Below, in pieces: positions 24,810 to 33,180 of a stretch of 36,210 nucleotides of DNA. Both the position numbers and the translations under genes were made by a program. The stretch's first letter is position 1. Each line of letters begins with the position of its first letter. The notes below the pieces were generated by a model. That model saw only the letters and a program-made list of their open reading frames with translations. It was not told the origin of the DNA and did no database searches. Source of the stretch: an uncultured Opitutia bacterium (GTDB lineage Bacteria; Verrucomicrobiota; Verrucomicrobiia; Opitutales; UBA953); contig CAIRWP010000165.1 of the NCBI GenBank assembly GCA_903882335.1, positions 1-36,210 of the forward strand. The letters run 5' to 3'.

Positions 24810-26498
24810 TCAGTCGCCGTCCGTGATCGCGCCTTCGGAGGCGGACTTCACCTGCTTGGCGTATTTGGCCAGGACGCCCCGCTTCTCCTTGCAAGGCGCC
24901 GCCTGCCAGCCTTGGAGCCGGCGGGCGATCTCCGCGTCCGGCAGGTCGAGGACCAGTTCGTTCTTCACCGCGTCGATCCTGATTTGGTCGCCGTTTTGCA
25001 CGATGGCGAGCGGACCGCCGACCGCGGCTTCGGGCGAGACGTGGCCAACGACAAAGCCATGGCTGCCGCCGGAGAAGCGCCCGTCGGTGATGAGCGCGAC
25101 GGTCTTGCCCATGCCTTTGCCCATGACGGCGCTGGTGGGGCCGAGCATCTCGCGCATGCCGGGGCCGCCCTTGGGGCCTTCGTTCCGGATGACGATCACG
25201 TGGCCGTCCTTGACCTCGCCGTCGAGGATGCCGCGGAGCGAGGCCTCCTCGGACTCGTAAACGATGGCTTGGCCCGTGAAGGCGCTGCCTTCCTTGCCCG
25301 TGATCTTGGCGAGCGCGCCGTGCGGGGCGAGGTTGCCGCGGAGGACGCGGAGGTGGCTGTCGGCTTTGATGGGATTGCTCAGCGGGCGCACCACGTCCTG
25401 GTCGGCCGAGTAGGGACCGACGTTCGCGAGGTTCTCCGCGACGGTCTTGCCGGTGACGGTGAGGCAGTCCCCATGCAGCAGGCCCGCGTCCAGCAGCATC
25501 TTGAGCAGCGGCTGGAGGCCGCCGATGCGCACGAAGTGCGCCATGTTATATTTGCCGCTCGGCTTCAGGTCCGCCAGCACGGGGACTTTCCGGCCGACGC
25601 GCTCGAAGTCCTCGAGGGTGATCTTGATCCCCGCGGAATGGCCGATCGCGATGAGGTGCAGGACGGCGTTCGTCGAACCACCGAGGGCGATCACCGTGAC
25701 GATCGCGTTCTCGATCGCCTGCTTGGTGATGATGTCCGACGGCCGGATGTTCTGCTTGAGCAGCGCGAGCACGGCCTGGCCGGCGCGTTCGCAGTCCACC
25801 AGCTTGTCCTTGGAGTTCGCCAGCTGCGCGGAGCTGTCGGGCAGGCTCAGGCCCATCGCCTCGATGGCCGAGGCCATGGTGTTGGCCGTGTACATCCCGC
25901 CGCAGGAGCCTTCGCCCGGGATGGAGCACTTTTCGATCTCCTGCAGTTCGGCGTCATCGATCTGCTTGGCGGCATGCTGACCGACGGCCTCGAAGACCGT
26001 GACGATGTCGGCGGCCTTGCCTTTGTGCAGGCCGGGCACGATGGTGCCGCCGTAGACGAAGACGGAGGGACGGTTGAGGCGGGCCATCGCCATCACGCAG
26101 CCGGGCATGTTCTTGTCGCAGCCCCCGATCGTGACCAGGCCGTCGAAGCCCTCGGCCCCGGTCACCGCTTCGATGGAATCGGCGATGATCTCGCGCGAGA
26201 CCAGCGAGTAGCGCATCCCCGGGGTGCCCATCGAGATGCCGTCGGAAACCGTGATCGTGCCGAAAATGACCGCTTTCCCGCCGGCGGCGTCGGCGCCCTT
26301 GGCGGCTTCGATGGCTAGGCGGTCGATGTGCATGTTGCACGGGGTGACCATCGACCAGGTCGAGGCCACGCCCACCACGGGTTTCCGGAAGTCGGCATCG
26401 GAGAAACCGACCGCGCGGAGCATGGCCCGGCTGGGGGCGCGGTCGGGTCCGTCGACGACGGTGGACGAATGTTGGCGGGTGTGGTCAGGGGTGCTCAT
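24810..26498 (-). CDS. ilvD: dihydroxy-acid dehydratase
   Basis: 562 aa, normal length. The three iron-sulfur Cys regions are visible: TPCNMHIDRL, GGCDKNMPGCVMAMARL and GSCGGMYTANTMASAIEAMG. Other IlvD segments are SDGISMGTPGMRYSLVSRE, GGSTNAVLHLIAI and GPKGGPGMREMLGPTSAVMG. It makes 2-oxoisovalerate and 2-oxo-3-methylvalerate for valine, leucine and isoleucine synthesis. It is divergent from scpB. The leader holds one arm of a 9-bp inverted repeat (see below). No other ilv gene is in the window. Confidence 0.97.
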   Translation of the reverse strand: MSTPDHTRQHSSTVVDGPDRAPSRAMLRAVGFSDADFRKPVVGVASTWSMVTPCNMHIDRLAIEAAKGADAAGGKAVIFGTITVSDGISMGTPGMRYSLVSREIIADSIEAVTGAEGFDGLVTIGGCDKNMPGCVMAMARLNRPSVFVYGGTIVPGLHKGKAADIVTVFEAVGQHAAKQIDDAELQEIEKCSIPGEGSCGGMYTANTMASAIEAMGLSLPDSSAQLANSKDKLVDCERAGQAVLALLKQNIRPSDIITKQAIENAIVTVIALGGSTNAVLHLIAIGHSAGIKITLEDFERVGRKVPVLADLKPSGKYNMAHFVRIGGLQPLLKMLLDAGLLHGDCLTVTGKTVAENLANVGPYSADQDVVRPLSNPIKADSHLRVLRGNLAPHGALAKITGKEGSAFTGQAIVYESEEASLRGILDGEVKDGHVIVIRNEGPKGGPGMREMLGPTSAVMGKGMGKTVALITDGRFSGGSHGFVVGHVSPEAAVGGPLAIVQNGDQIRIDAVKNELVLDLPDAEIARRLQGWQAAPCKEKRGVLAKYAKQVKSASEGAITDGD

Positions 26499-26519
26499 GC
26501 GGGTGTGAAAAGTCTGCGG

Positions 26520-26547
26520 TTGTCAGGGAGGAAGCCCCCCCTAATAA
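26520..26547 (+). promoter_or_regulatory. promoter of scpB-pheA-mlaD-like operon
   Basis: TTGTCA (-35), 16-bp spacer, TAATAA (-10) on the plus strand. Transcription would begin near 26554, giving a leader of about 60 bases to the GTG start of scpB. Confidence 0.52.
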
Positions 26548-26615
26548 GAGGGCAGGGTGCGGACACTGAGCCGCCCCCCTCCGGCCGACAATCCCCTTTT
26601 AAGTCCCTTCCTCCC
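26526..26615. other. 9-bp inverted repeat in the ilvD/scpB divergent region
   Basis: GGGAGGAAG at 26526-26534 and CTTCCTCCC at 26607-26615 are perfect reverse complements, 72 bases apart. One arm lies in the scpB promoter spacer, the other abuts the scpB start codon. It might be an operator pair, an ilvD leader structure or chance. Confidence 0.35.
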
Positions 26616-27407
26616 GTGGAATTCAACCTTAAGAAAATCATCAAGGCGCTCCTCTTCTCGACCTCCGAAGCGGTGTCCATCAAGGACATCCAGAAGGTGG
26701 TCCAGCGCTACCATGCCCAAGCCGCCACCGTGCAGCAGGAGGAGCGACCCGAAGGCGCCCCCCCCGACGTCGCCGCGGCCCTCGCCGCCCCGGTGCAGGA
26801 GGTAATCCAGGATATCATCGACCAGGTCCCCACCTTGCTCACCGCCACGCAGATTCGCGAGGCCGTCGACGCGCTCGAAGGCGAGATGCGCGAGGCCAAC
26901 GATGCCTGCCGTATCCTGCAGGGGCCGGAAGGATTCCGGCTCGTCATCTCGCCGGCCTACGCCGATTGGGTGCGTCTGCTCCGCGGCGAGCCTCGTCCGC
27001 AGCGCCTCAGTCCGGCGGCGCTCGAGACCCTTTCAATCATCGCCTATCGCCAGCCCGTCACGCGTTCCGAGATGGAGGCCATCCGCGGCGTCTCAGTCGA
27101 CAGCGCCCTGACCCGTCTGCTCGAGCTCGAGCTCGTCGCCGTCACCGGCCGCGCCGACCTGCCCGGTCGCCCGATCCAATACGGCACCACCGACAAGTTC
27201 CTCGACTTCACGGGCCTGCGTTCGCTGGGCGAGCTCCCCGCTTCCGACGTCCTTTCGCCCGCCCAGATCTCCGAGTGGATCGCCCGTGCCACGACCCCGG
27301 TCAGCGTCGGCGACGCCGAGGTCGGCCTGCCGCTCGAGGACCAGTCCGCCGCCGCGGTCGCCACCGAGGAGCCGCCGCCCGCCCCCGACCAGCCCGCCGC
27401 CGAATGA
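26616..27407 (+). CDS. scpB: segregation and condensation protein B, with insert
   Basis: 263 aa from a GTG at 26616 (MEFNLKKIIKALLFSTSEAVS). The track start lies far upstream, inside ilvD. Winged-helix elements match ScpB: KALLFSTSEAVSIKDI, GFRLVISPAYADWVRLL, and LSPAALETLSIIAYRQPVTRSEMEAIRGVSVDSALTRLLELELV, the signature region. Between about residues 28 and 70 an insert (YHAQAATVQQEERPEGAPPDV and more) splits the first winged helix, which is unusual for ScpB. ScpB with ScpA regulates the SMC complex for chromosome segregation. No scpA lies nearby. Its stop overlaps the pheA start by 4 bp (ATGA). Confidence 0.9.
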   Translation: MEFNLKKIIKALLFSTSEAVSIKDIQKVVQRYHAQAATVQQEERPEGAPPDVAAALAAPVQEVIQDIIDQVPTLLTATQIREAVDALEGEMREANDACRILQGPEGFRLVISPAYADWVRLLRGEPRPQRLSPAALETLSIIAYRQPVTRSEMEAIRGVSVDSALTRLLELELVAVTGRADLPGRPIQYGTTDKFLDFTGLRSLGELPASDVLSPAQISEWIARATTPVSVGDAEVGLPLEDQSAAAVATEEPPPAPDQPAAE

Positions 27408-28471
27408 GCCTCGACCAGCATCGCCGGGAGGTCGACCGCATCGACCGAGAGATCCTCAGGCTGCTCGCCGAGCGCCTGCAGGTCGCCCGCGCCATCGGGG
27501 AGGCCAAGCTGAAGGCCGGCGCCCCGGTCTACGCCCCGCAACGCGAGGAGCAGGTGCTGTGCGCTTTGACCGACGCCGCGCCTGGTCTGCCCGCCTCCGG
27601 CGTGCGCGCGATCTTCCGCGAGGTCATCTCCCTGTCGATCGGCGCGCAGATGGCCAAGCCGGTCGCCTACCTCGGGCCCGAGGGTTCTTTCACGCAGCAG
27701 GCGCAGCTCCGCGCCTTTGGCCTCAGCGTCCCCGCCTTGCCGCTGCGCTCCATCGGCGACGTGTTCGCCGCCGTCGAATCCGGGGAGGCGTCCTACGGCG
27801 TCGTGCCGGTCGAGAACTCCACCGAAGGCGTCGTCAGCCATTCGCTCGACCTCCTCGCCGAGTCCGACCTCAAGGTCGTCGCCCAGGTGACCCTCTCCGT
27901 CGAGCAGTGCCTCGTCGGCGCCGGCCCGCTCGACCAGGTGCGGAAGGTCCTGTCCAAGGACATCGCCCTCGCGCAATGCCGCGGCTGGCTCTCTCGCCAC
28001 CTCCCGCAAGCCGCGCTCGTCGAGACCGACAGCACCGCGGCCGCCGTCGAGATCGTCGCCAAGGAGCCGGCGGGTCAGGCCGCCATCGCTTCCGCGGCCG
28101 CCGCCGAGTCCCGCGGGGTCGCGATTCTTGCCCGCGGCATTCAGGATCGGCGCGACAACGCCACGCGATTCTTCGTCATCGGCGCCGGCGCGAACGCGCC
28201 GGGCACCAAGGAGGAGGTCACCAGCGTGGTACTCGCCCTCAAGCACGAGCCTGGCGCACTGCAAGGGGCGCTGAGCGCGTTTTCCACCCGCGGTATCAAC
28301 CTGATCCGGATTGAGTCCCGCCCGAGCCGCCGCCGGGCCTGGGAATATCAGTTCTTCATCGACTTCCCGGGCCATTGGGAGACGCCGGAGGTCCAGGCGG
28401 CCGTGGCCGAACTGAAGCAACGCTGCGAGGTCGTCAAATGGCTGGGCAGCTACCCGCAGACCGTCGGATGA
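27404..28471 (+). CDS. pheA: bifunctional chorismate mutase/prephenate dehydratase (P-protein)
   Basis: 355 aa from the ATG at 27404, overlapping the scpB stop. It has an AroQ-type chorismate mutase (RREVDRIDREILRLLAERL, about 1-85), then prephenate dehydratase (VAYLGPEGSFTQQAQLRAFG, VPVENSTEGVVSHSLDLL, and the TRFFVIG signature near 253). It ends with an ACT domain carrying ALKHEPGALQGALSAFSTRGINLIRIESRPS, the GAL and ESRP motifs for Phe feedback binding. It converts chorismate to phenylpyruvate. The linker between catalytic domains is normal. It is coupled to scpB and to the next gene. Confidence 0.97.
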   Translation: MSLDQHRREVDRIDREILRLLAERLQVARAIGEAKLKAGAPVYAPQREEQVLCALTDAAPGLPASGVRAIFREVISLSIGAQMAKPVAYLGPEGSFTQQAQLRAFGLSVPALPLRSIGDVFAAVESGEASYGVVPVENSTEGVVSHSLDLLAESDLKVVAQVTLSVEQCLVGAGPLDQVRKVLSKDIALAQCRGWLSRHLPQAALVETDSTAAAVEIVAKEPAGQAAIASAAAAESRGVAILARGIQDRRDNATRFFVIGAGANAPGTKEEVTSVVLALKHEPGALQGALSAFSTRGINLIRIESRPSRRRAWEYQFFIDFPGHWETPEVQAAVAELKQRCEVVKWLGSYPQTVG

Positions 28472-29409
28472 GTCACCGCGCCCTCGGCGCCCTGTTGCTC
28501 GCGACGTTGGTCGTCGCGACGGCCGGCGGTGCGTGGGCTTGGTGGCGGGCTTGGTCCGCGCCACGGGTGGCCGTCGTCCTCCGCCCGACTTATTCCGTCG
28601 AAGGCATCTCGACCGGCACGCCGGTGCGCGTCAACGGCGTGGTCGTCGGTCAGGTCGAGTCCCTCGGCCTGCGTCCCGACGCCGAAGGCCGGCTGCGTCC
28701 CGAGGTCCGCCTGACCATCGACCCGTCCGATCTCGAGGACCGCGGCTTCGCCGACCGGTTGCGTCGCGACCAGCTCAGCGAGGAGGTCGCGCGCGGTTTG
28801 CGTGCGCGCCTCATCACCGTCAGCCCGGCCTCCGGCCTCCTGCAGGTCGAGTTGCTTTGGGAGGAGCCGGGTCCGCCGCCCGCCGGCCTCGCGTCCGACG
28901 AGATCCCGGCCGCCGGCGGCTCCAAGCAACGCGCGCTGGAACGCGTCGCCCGCGAACTGGGCCGGCTCGCCGGACGCGACCTCGCCCAGGTGGCGGCCGA
29001 ACTCGAGGCCGACCTCGACGCTTACCTGCCGAAGTCCGACCCGGCCCGGGCGGCCCGGCTCTCTGCCGATTGGGTCGCTGGCAGCGCGGCCTTCGCGGAG
29101 GCGACCGACGACGCCCACCTCGGCGCGCAGGCTGCCCGGTTGATCGCCGCGGTCGCGCGGCTCCGCGAAGGCGCGGCGCAGGCGGAGACCGCCGTCGACG
29201 CGGAGACGCTGGCCCGCCTGCAGGTGCGGCTGGCCGACGCCCGCGAGGCGATGCGCGCTTTCGGCGCGTCCTTGGAGGGCTCGGGCCGTTCCCTGGAATC
29301 GGCGCAGGCGGAGGCCGCGACCGTGCTGCGGGATCTTTCCGAGGGGGCCCGCACCTGGACGCGCAAGGCCCGGGGCCTGACGACCGAGCCCCTGCCGCCG
29401 GCGCGGTAA
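28468..29409 (+). CDS. MCE/MlaD-domain protein, single-copy orphan
   Basis: 313 aa. One membrane segment at about 5-25 (LGALLLATLVVATAGGAWAWW) leads to an MCE domain at about 30-110 (YSVEGISTGTPVRVNGVVVGQVESLGL, PSDLEDRGFADRL, GLRARLITVSPASGLLQVELLW). After that a long helical, Ala/Arg/Glu-rich C-terminus resembles the alpha-helical needle or tail of MCE proteins. In Mla-type systems MlaD joins the MlaE permease and MlaF ATPase for lipid transport, and none of these is adjacent. The ATG overlaps the pheA stop by 4 bp. The family call is sound, the cargo unknown. Confidence 0.85.
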   Translation: MSHRALGALLLATLVVATAGGAWAWWRAWSAPRVAVVLRPTYSVEGISTGTPVRVNGVVVGQVESLGLRPDAEGRLRPEVRLTIDPSDLEDRGFADRLRRDQLSEEVARGLRARLITVSPASGLLQVELLWEEPGPPPAGLASDEIPAAGGSKQRALERVARELGRLAGRDLAQVAAELEADLDAYLPKSDPARAARLSADWVAGSAAFAEATDDAHLGAQAARLIAAVARLREGAAQAETAVDAETLARLQVRLADAREAMRAFGASLEGSGRSLESAQAEAATVLRDLSEGARTWTRKARGLTTEPLPPAR

Positions 29410-29462
29410 AGAGGCTTGCGGGGGTCCCTGCGAACGGGGATAGGTGAGGTCCTTTACCCGCC

Positions 29463-30968
29463 ATGGCCGACCCGACCGACAAGATGGAATCCATCATCAA
29501 CCTGTGCAAACGGCGCGGGTTCGTCTTCCCGTCCTCCGACATCTACGGCGGCTTCAACGGCTTCTTCGACTACGGCCCCCTCGGCGTCGAGCTGAAGAAC
29601 AACATCAAGCAGGCCTGGTGGCAGGACTTCGTCCACCGCCGGGACGACATCGTCGGCCTGGATTCCTCCATCATCCACCACCCGACCACCTGGAAGGCCT
29701 CGGGTCACATCGACAATTTCACGGATCCCCTCGTCGACTGCAAGGAGTCCAAGATGCGCTACCGGGCCGACCAGCTCTTCTTCGCCCCCGTCCGCGTGGC
29801 CGGCGAGACGATCGGCTACGTGTCCGTGCTCGAGGACGAGTCCATGCAGGCCAAGGCCGAGGAACTCGCCAACGAGCTCAAGCGCAAGCTCGCCAAGCAG
29901 GGCGCCCTCGAGCCGCTCGCGCTCAAGGACTACACCGAGGCCCAGCCCGAGGAGCACGCCCTCATCCCGTCGCCCGCCACCGGCAAGCCCGGCTCGCTCA
30001 CGCCGCCCCGCTCGTTCAACATGATGTTCCAGACGTACGTCGGGGCCATGCAGGACGCCTCGGCGACCGCCTACCTCCGCCCCGAGACCGCGCAGGGCAT
30101 CTTCATCAACTTCAAGAACGTCGTGGACACCGGCCGCGTGAAGCTGCCCTTCGGCATCGCCCAGGTCGGCAAGGCCTTCCGCAATGAGATCAACCCGCGC
30201 AACTTCATCTTCCGCTCCCGCGAGTTCGAGCAGATGGAGATCGAGTATTTCATCGCCCCGTCGGCCGACTGGGCCGTCGCGCACAAGGACTGGATCGAGG
30301 GCTGCCTCGCCTGGTTCGAGTCGATCGGCATCCCGCGCGCCAAGCTCTCCCTCTACCCGCACCCGACCGAGAAGCTGGCCCACTACTCGAAGGGCACGAC
30401 GGACATCATGTTCGAGTTCCCCTTCGGCGTGCAGGAACTGCAGGGTGTCGCCGCCCGCGGCGACTTCGATCTCACCCAGCACAGCGAGGTCTCCGGCACG
30501 CAACTCGACTGGTTCGACGAGGCCGCCAAGGCCCGCTTCATCCCGCACGTCATCGAGCCGTCCGTCGGCGTCGACCGCGTTTTCCTGGCCCTGCTCACGA
30601 CCGCGTACCATGAGGACGAGGTCGAGGGCGAGAAGCGCGTCGTCCTCCGGCTGCCGGCCCGCGTCGCCCCCTTCAAGGCCGCGGTCTTCCCGCTGCTGAA
30701 GAACAAGCCGGCCCTCGTCGAGCGTGCCGAGGCCCTCTACCGTCGCCTGAAGAAGCGCTTCAACGTCTTCTACGATGAGTCCGGCAACATCGGCCGCCGC
30801 TACCGCCGTCAGGACGAGATCGGCACGCCGTTTGGCATCACCATCGACTTCGATACGATCGAGAAGGATGCCGGCGTCACGGTCCGCAACCGCGATACGC
30901 TGGAGCAGATCCGGATGACCGAGGACGAGGTGGTCCGCTTCCTCGACGAGCAGGTCAACGGGCGCTGA
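29463..30968 (+). CDS. glyQS: glycyl-tRNA synthetase (dimeric, eukaryote/archaea-like type)
   Basis: 501 aa. The N-terminal motif is [33 protein letters not shown], then [33 protein letters not shown] (motif 2 region), [25 protein letters not shown], and [13 protein letters not shown] (motif 3). The C-terminal anticodon-binding domain is [16 protein letters not shown] to the end. It charges tRNA-Gly with one polypeptide, not the alpha2beta2 type. It follows the MCE gene by 53 bp. Its end overlaps the end of the convergent MurU-AmgK gene by 14 bp. Confidence 0.97.
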   Translation: MADPTDKMESIINLCKRRGFVFPSSDIYGGFNGFFDYGPLGVELKNNIKQAWWQDFVHRRDDIVGLDSSIIHHPTTWKASGHIDNFTDPLVDCKESKMRYRADQLFFAPVRVAGETIGYVSVLEDESMQAKAEELANELKRKLAKQGALEPLALKDYTEAQPEEHALIPSPATGKPGSLTPPRSFNMMFQTYVGAMQDASATAYLRPETAQGIFINFKNVVDTGRVKLPFGIAQVGKAFRNEINPRNFIFRSREFEQMEIEYFIAPSADWAVAHKDWIEGCLAWFESIGIPRAKLSLYPHPTEKLAHYSKGTTDIMFEFPFGVQELQGVAARGDFDLTQHSEVSGTQLDWFDEAAKARFIPHVIEPSVGVDRVFLALLTTAYHEDEVEGEKRVVLRLPARVAPFKAAVFPLLKNKPALVERAEALYRRLKKRFNVFYDESGNIGRRYRRQDEIGTPFGITIDFDTIEKDAGVTVRNRDTLEQIRMTEDEVVRFLDEQVNGR

Positions 30969-32637
30969 CCGGCGCCGCCGCGAGCTCCTTGGCCAGCGCC
31001 GCCAGCTTCCGCCGGCCCGTGAGGGAGGCGGCGATGGCGAGGTTGGCCAGGCCTTGCGGCAGGTGCGCCAGGAAGTCCGGGCGACCCTGCTTGCGGCCGA
31101 GGAAGCCGTAGGCGCCGCAGGCCTGCAGCAGCCGCTGCGTCGCGGCGACGTGGAAGAGGTGCGTGAACTCGTCGGCCGAGCCCTTCCACTCGGAGACCTC
31201 GCGCGCGTGGTCCTCAATCTCGATGCGCCACAGGTCCATGTCGGGGCGTTTCAGGTAGGGGTCGAACGCCAGCGAGGCGAAGTCGTAGAAGGCGCAGCCT
31301 TGGCGCAGGCCCTGGAAGTCGATCAGCCAGGCCTCGTCGTCGCGCACGAGGATGTTCTGGCTCTGGAAATCGCGGTGGATGGTCACGACCGGGCGGCCGG
31401 CCAGCTCCTTCGCGAGCGTCTCCATCTCGTTGATCGCGCCGCGGTCGAAGCGGCGTCCTTCGACCACATTCTCGCGGAAGTAGTCGCGTTCCCACTGGTA
31501 GAGCTTGGGGCCGAAGGCCTCCATCAGCGGCAGGCCTTCCGTCGCGGCCGGGCCTTCGCGGTGCAGGCGCGCGACCTGCTCGAGGGCGGAGGCGAAGGCG
31601 GGCCAGGGGAAGGCGGGTTGCTGGGCCAGCGACCAGAGGTCGGTGGAGCCGAGGTCCTCGAGCAGCAGGACGCCCTGCGGGTCGTCCTCGCCGAGGACGA
31701 GCGGCACGTTCAGCTCGGCCTTGTCGCGCAAGGCGCGGGCCAGCGGGCCGTACAGGCGATTCTCGGGGCGGCTGTCGTCGTAGACGCAGAGCACGGCCGT
31801 GTGTCCGGAGAGGTTGGCCACGCGCTGGAAGCGCCGACCCGAGCCGCCCTTGAGCACCGCCTCGTTTACGACGGGCAGGTAGCCGACCAGCCCGGCGGCC
31901 TCCTCGACGGAGAGCCGGCCGCGGATCGGCCGTGCGAGCTCGGCGCGCAGCTTCTCAAATTCCTCGAGCGTACCGAGGTCAAGCCAGAGTTTGGAGCTGT
32001 CCAGGTAACCTTGGACGCTGCCTAGGCGTTCGCCGACCCGGCGCAGGAAATGCTCGACCAAGGATTCGATCTCCTTCGGGACGCCGAGCGCGAAGGCGCG
32101 GGTGACGACGCAGATGCCGGCGTACTGGTAGGTCGGGTCGGTCGCGCCCCGGCGGTCTCGCAGGTCGGTGACTTCGCCCTCGTCGGTGATGCGGACGTTC
32201 TTCAACGGGCCTTGCTCGCGGACGACCAAGGTGGCCTCGGCGCCGTTCGCCCGGTGGTGTTCGACCGCGGCGGCGAGGTCGACGCCGGAGAGGATGTCGC
32301 CGTTCCAGACGATGAGGTCGCGGTCCTCGTCGGTGAGCAGCTCGGCCACGTTCGCCAGACCGCCGCCGGTGTCCAGGAGGACGGGCTCGTGCACGAGGCG
32401 CACCTCGGCGTCGAGGAACTTGCCCGCGGGGAAGGCCTGGGTCCAGACCTCGGGGCAATGGTGCGTGTTGATCAGGAACCGGCGGGTGCCGGCCTGGTGC
32501 AGGGCGCGCATCGCGCGGAACACGAGCGGCTCGTCGCCCAGGCGCAGCAGCGGCTTCGGGCAGTGCTCGGTGAGCGGTCGCAGGCGGGTGCCGAGGCCGG
32601 CTCCGAGGATGAAGGCGGTGCGGGGAAAGTCAGTCAT
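30955..32637 (-). CDS. fused sugar-1-phosphate nucleotidyltransferase / sugar kinase (MurU-AmgK-like)
   Basis: 560 aa with two enzyme domains. Residues 1-245 form a nucleotidyltransferase: [23 protein letters not shown], then [31 protein letters not shown] and [14 protein letters not shown], as in MurNAc-1-phosphate uridylyltransferase MurU. Residues ~255-560 form an aminoglycoside-phosphotransferase-like kinase: [46 protein letters not shown] (catalytic HxD near 418) and [10 protein letters not shown]. This resembles AmgK, which phosphorylates the anomeric OH of MurNAc or GlcNAc. The pair forms UDP-MurNAc by a cell-wall recycling shortcut in Pseudomonas as two proteins. Substrate here is inferred. 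The gene is coupled to fur by an 8-bp overlap. Confidence 0.88.
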   Translation of the reverse strand: MTDFPRTAFILGAGLGTRLRPLTEHCPKPLLRLGDEPLVFRAMRALHQAGTRRFLINTHHCPEVWTQAFPAGKFLDAEVRLVHEPVLLDTGGGLANVAELLTDEDRDLIVWNGDILSGVDLAAAVEHHRANGAEATLVVREQGPLKNVRITDEGEVTDLRDRRGATDPTYQYAGICVVTRAFALGVPKEIESLVEHFLRRVGERLGSVQGYLDSSKLWLDLGTLEEFEKLRAELARPIRGRLSVEEAAGLVGYLPVVNEAVLKGGSGRRFQRVANLSGHTAVLCVYDDSRPENRLYGPLARALRDKAELNVPLVLGEDDPQGVLLLEDLGSTDLWSLAQQPAFPWPAFASALEQVARLHREGPAATEGLPLMEAFGPKLYQWERDYFRENVVEGRRFDRGAINEMETLAKELAGRPVVTIHRDFQSQNILVRDDEAWLIDFQGLRQGCAFYDFASLAFDPYLKRPDMDLWRIEIEDHAREVSEWKGSADEFTHLFHVAATQRLLQACGAYGFLGRKQGRPDFLAHLPQGLANLAIAASLTGRRKLAALAKELAAAPVSAR

Positions 32638-33106
32638 GGGAAGGGGAGGCGCAGGCGGGGCAGACCCCGTAGACTTCGAGCACGTGCGTGAGGTCGCCGT
32701 AGCCCTTGGCGCGGGCCGCGGCCTCGACCGCGCCGGTATCGCAACCGGGGAGGCGGTCGATCCGGCCGCAGCGGCGGCAGATCACGTGGTGGTGGTGATG
32801 CCCGGCGGCGGGCAGGGCGTAGAGGGAACGACCGCGTTCGAGGGGGTGGCGCTGGACGATGCCCGCCTCCTCGAGGGCCCCGAGGCTGCGGTAGACGGTC
32901 ACGAGGTCGAGCGTGCCATCGCCGGCGAGGGTGTGGATCTCCTCGGCGCTCAGGGGGCGGCGGGCTTCGTCCAGCACGCGCAGCAGGGCCTGGCGGGGGG
33001 CGGTGACGCGCAGGGCCTTGTCCTTCATGCGGCGCAGGGCGACGTCCACGCGGCCGGGGGCGCCTTGTCCGCAGCAGCCCTCGTCGTGGCGGTGTCCATG
33101 AGGCAT
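32630..33106 (-). CDS. Fur-family metalloregulator (Zur- or Fur-like)
   Basis: 158 aa from the ATG at 33106. A His/Cys-rich N-terminal tail (MPHGHRHDEGCCGQ) comes before the winged helix (RVTAPRQALLRVLDEARRPLSAEEIHTL and TVYRSLGALEEAGIVQR). The dimerisation domain has AGHHHHHVICRRCGRIDRL and VLEVYGVCPAC, which supply His regulatory ligands and two CxxC structural-zinc pairs. The extra histidines could favour zinc over iron, but the metal cannot be read from sequence. The gene lies before the MurU-AmgK gene, overlaps it by 8 bp, and shares its upstream region with divergent metX. Confidence 0.93.
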   Translation of the reverse strand: MPHGHRHDEGCCGQGAPGRVDVALRRMKDKALRVTAPRQALLRVLDEARRPLSAEEIHTLAGDGTLDLVTVYRSLGALEEAGIVQRHPLERGRSLYALPAAGHHHHHVICRRCGRIDRLPGCDTGAVEAAARAKGYGDLTHVLEVYGVCPACASPSHD

Positions 33107-33133
33107 GGGCCTAGGTTTGGCCGCCTTTATGAC

Positions 33134-33161
33134 GTGGCAACACCGAATGGCCACTTGCCAC
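33134..33161. promoter_or_regulatory. inverted repeat between fur-family gene and metX
   Basis: Arms GTGGCAA (33134-33140) and TTGCCAC (33155-33161) with a 14-base centre, in the 74-bp divergent region. It could be an operator for the Fur-family protein or a metX leader hairpin. It does not resemble the AT-rich Fur or Zur box. Confidence 0.35.
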
Positions 33162-33180
33162 CGTCTCGGCTCTCCTTTCG

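Noticed and set aside
24633-26318. 561-aa plus-strand ORF
   Set aside because: Antisense to ilvD, whose iron-sulfur motifs are unmistakable.
29410-29462. Possible promoter before glyQS
   Set aside because: TTGCGG with a distant ATAGGT gives a poor -10 match, so no call was made.
29454-31217. 587-aa minus-strand ORF
   Set aside because: Antisense to glyQS, which carries all synthetase motifs.
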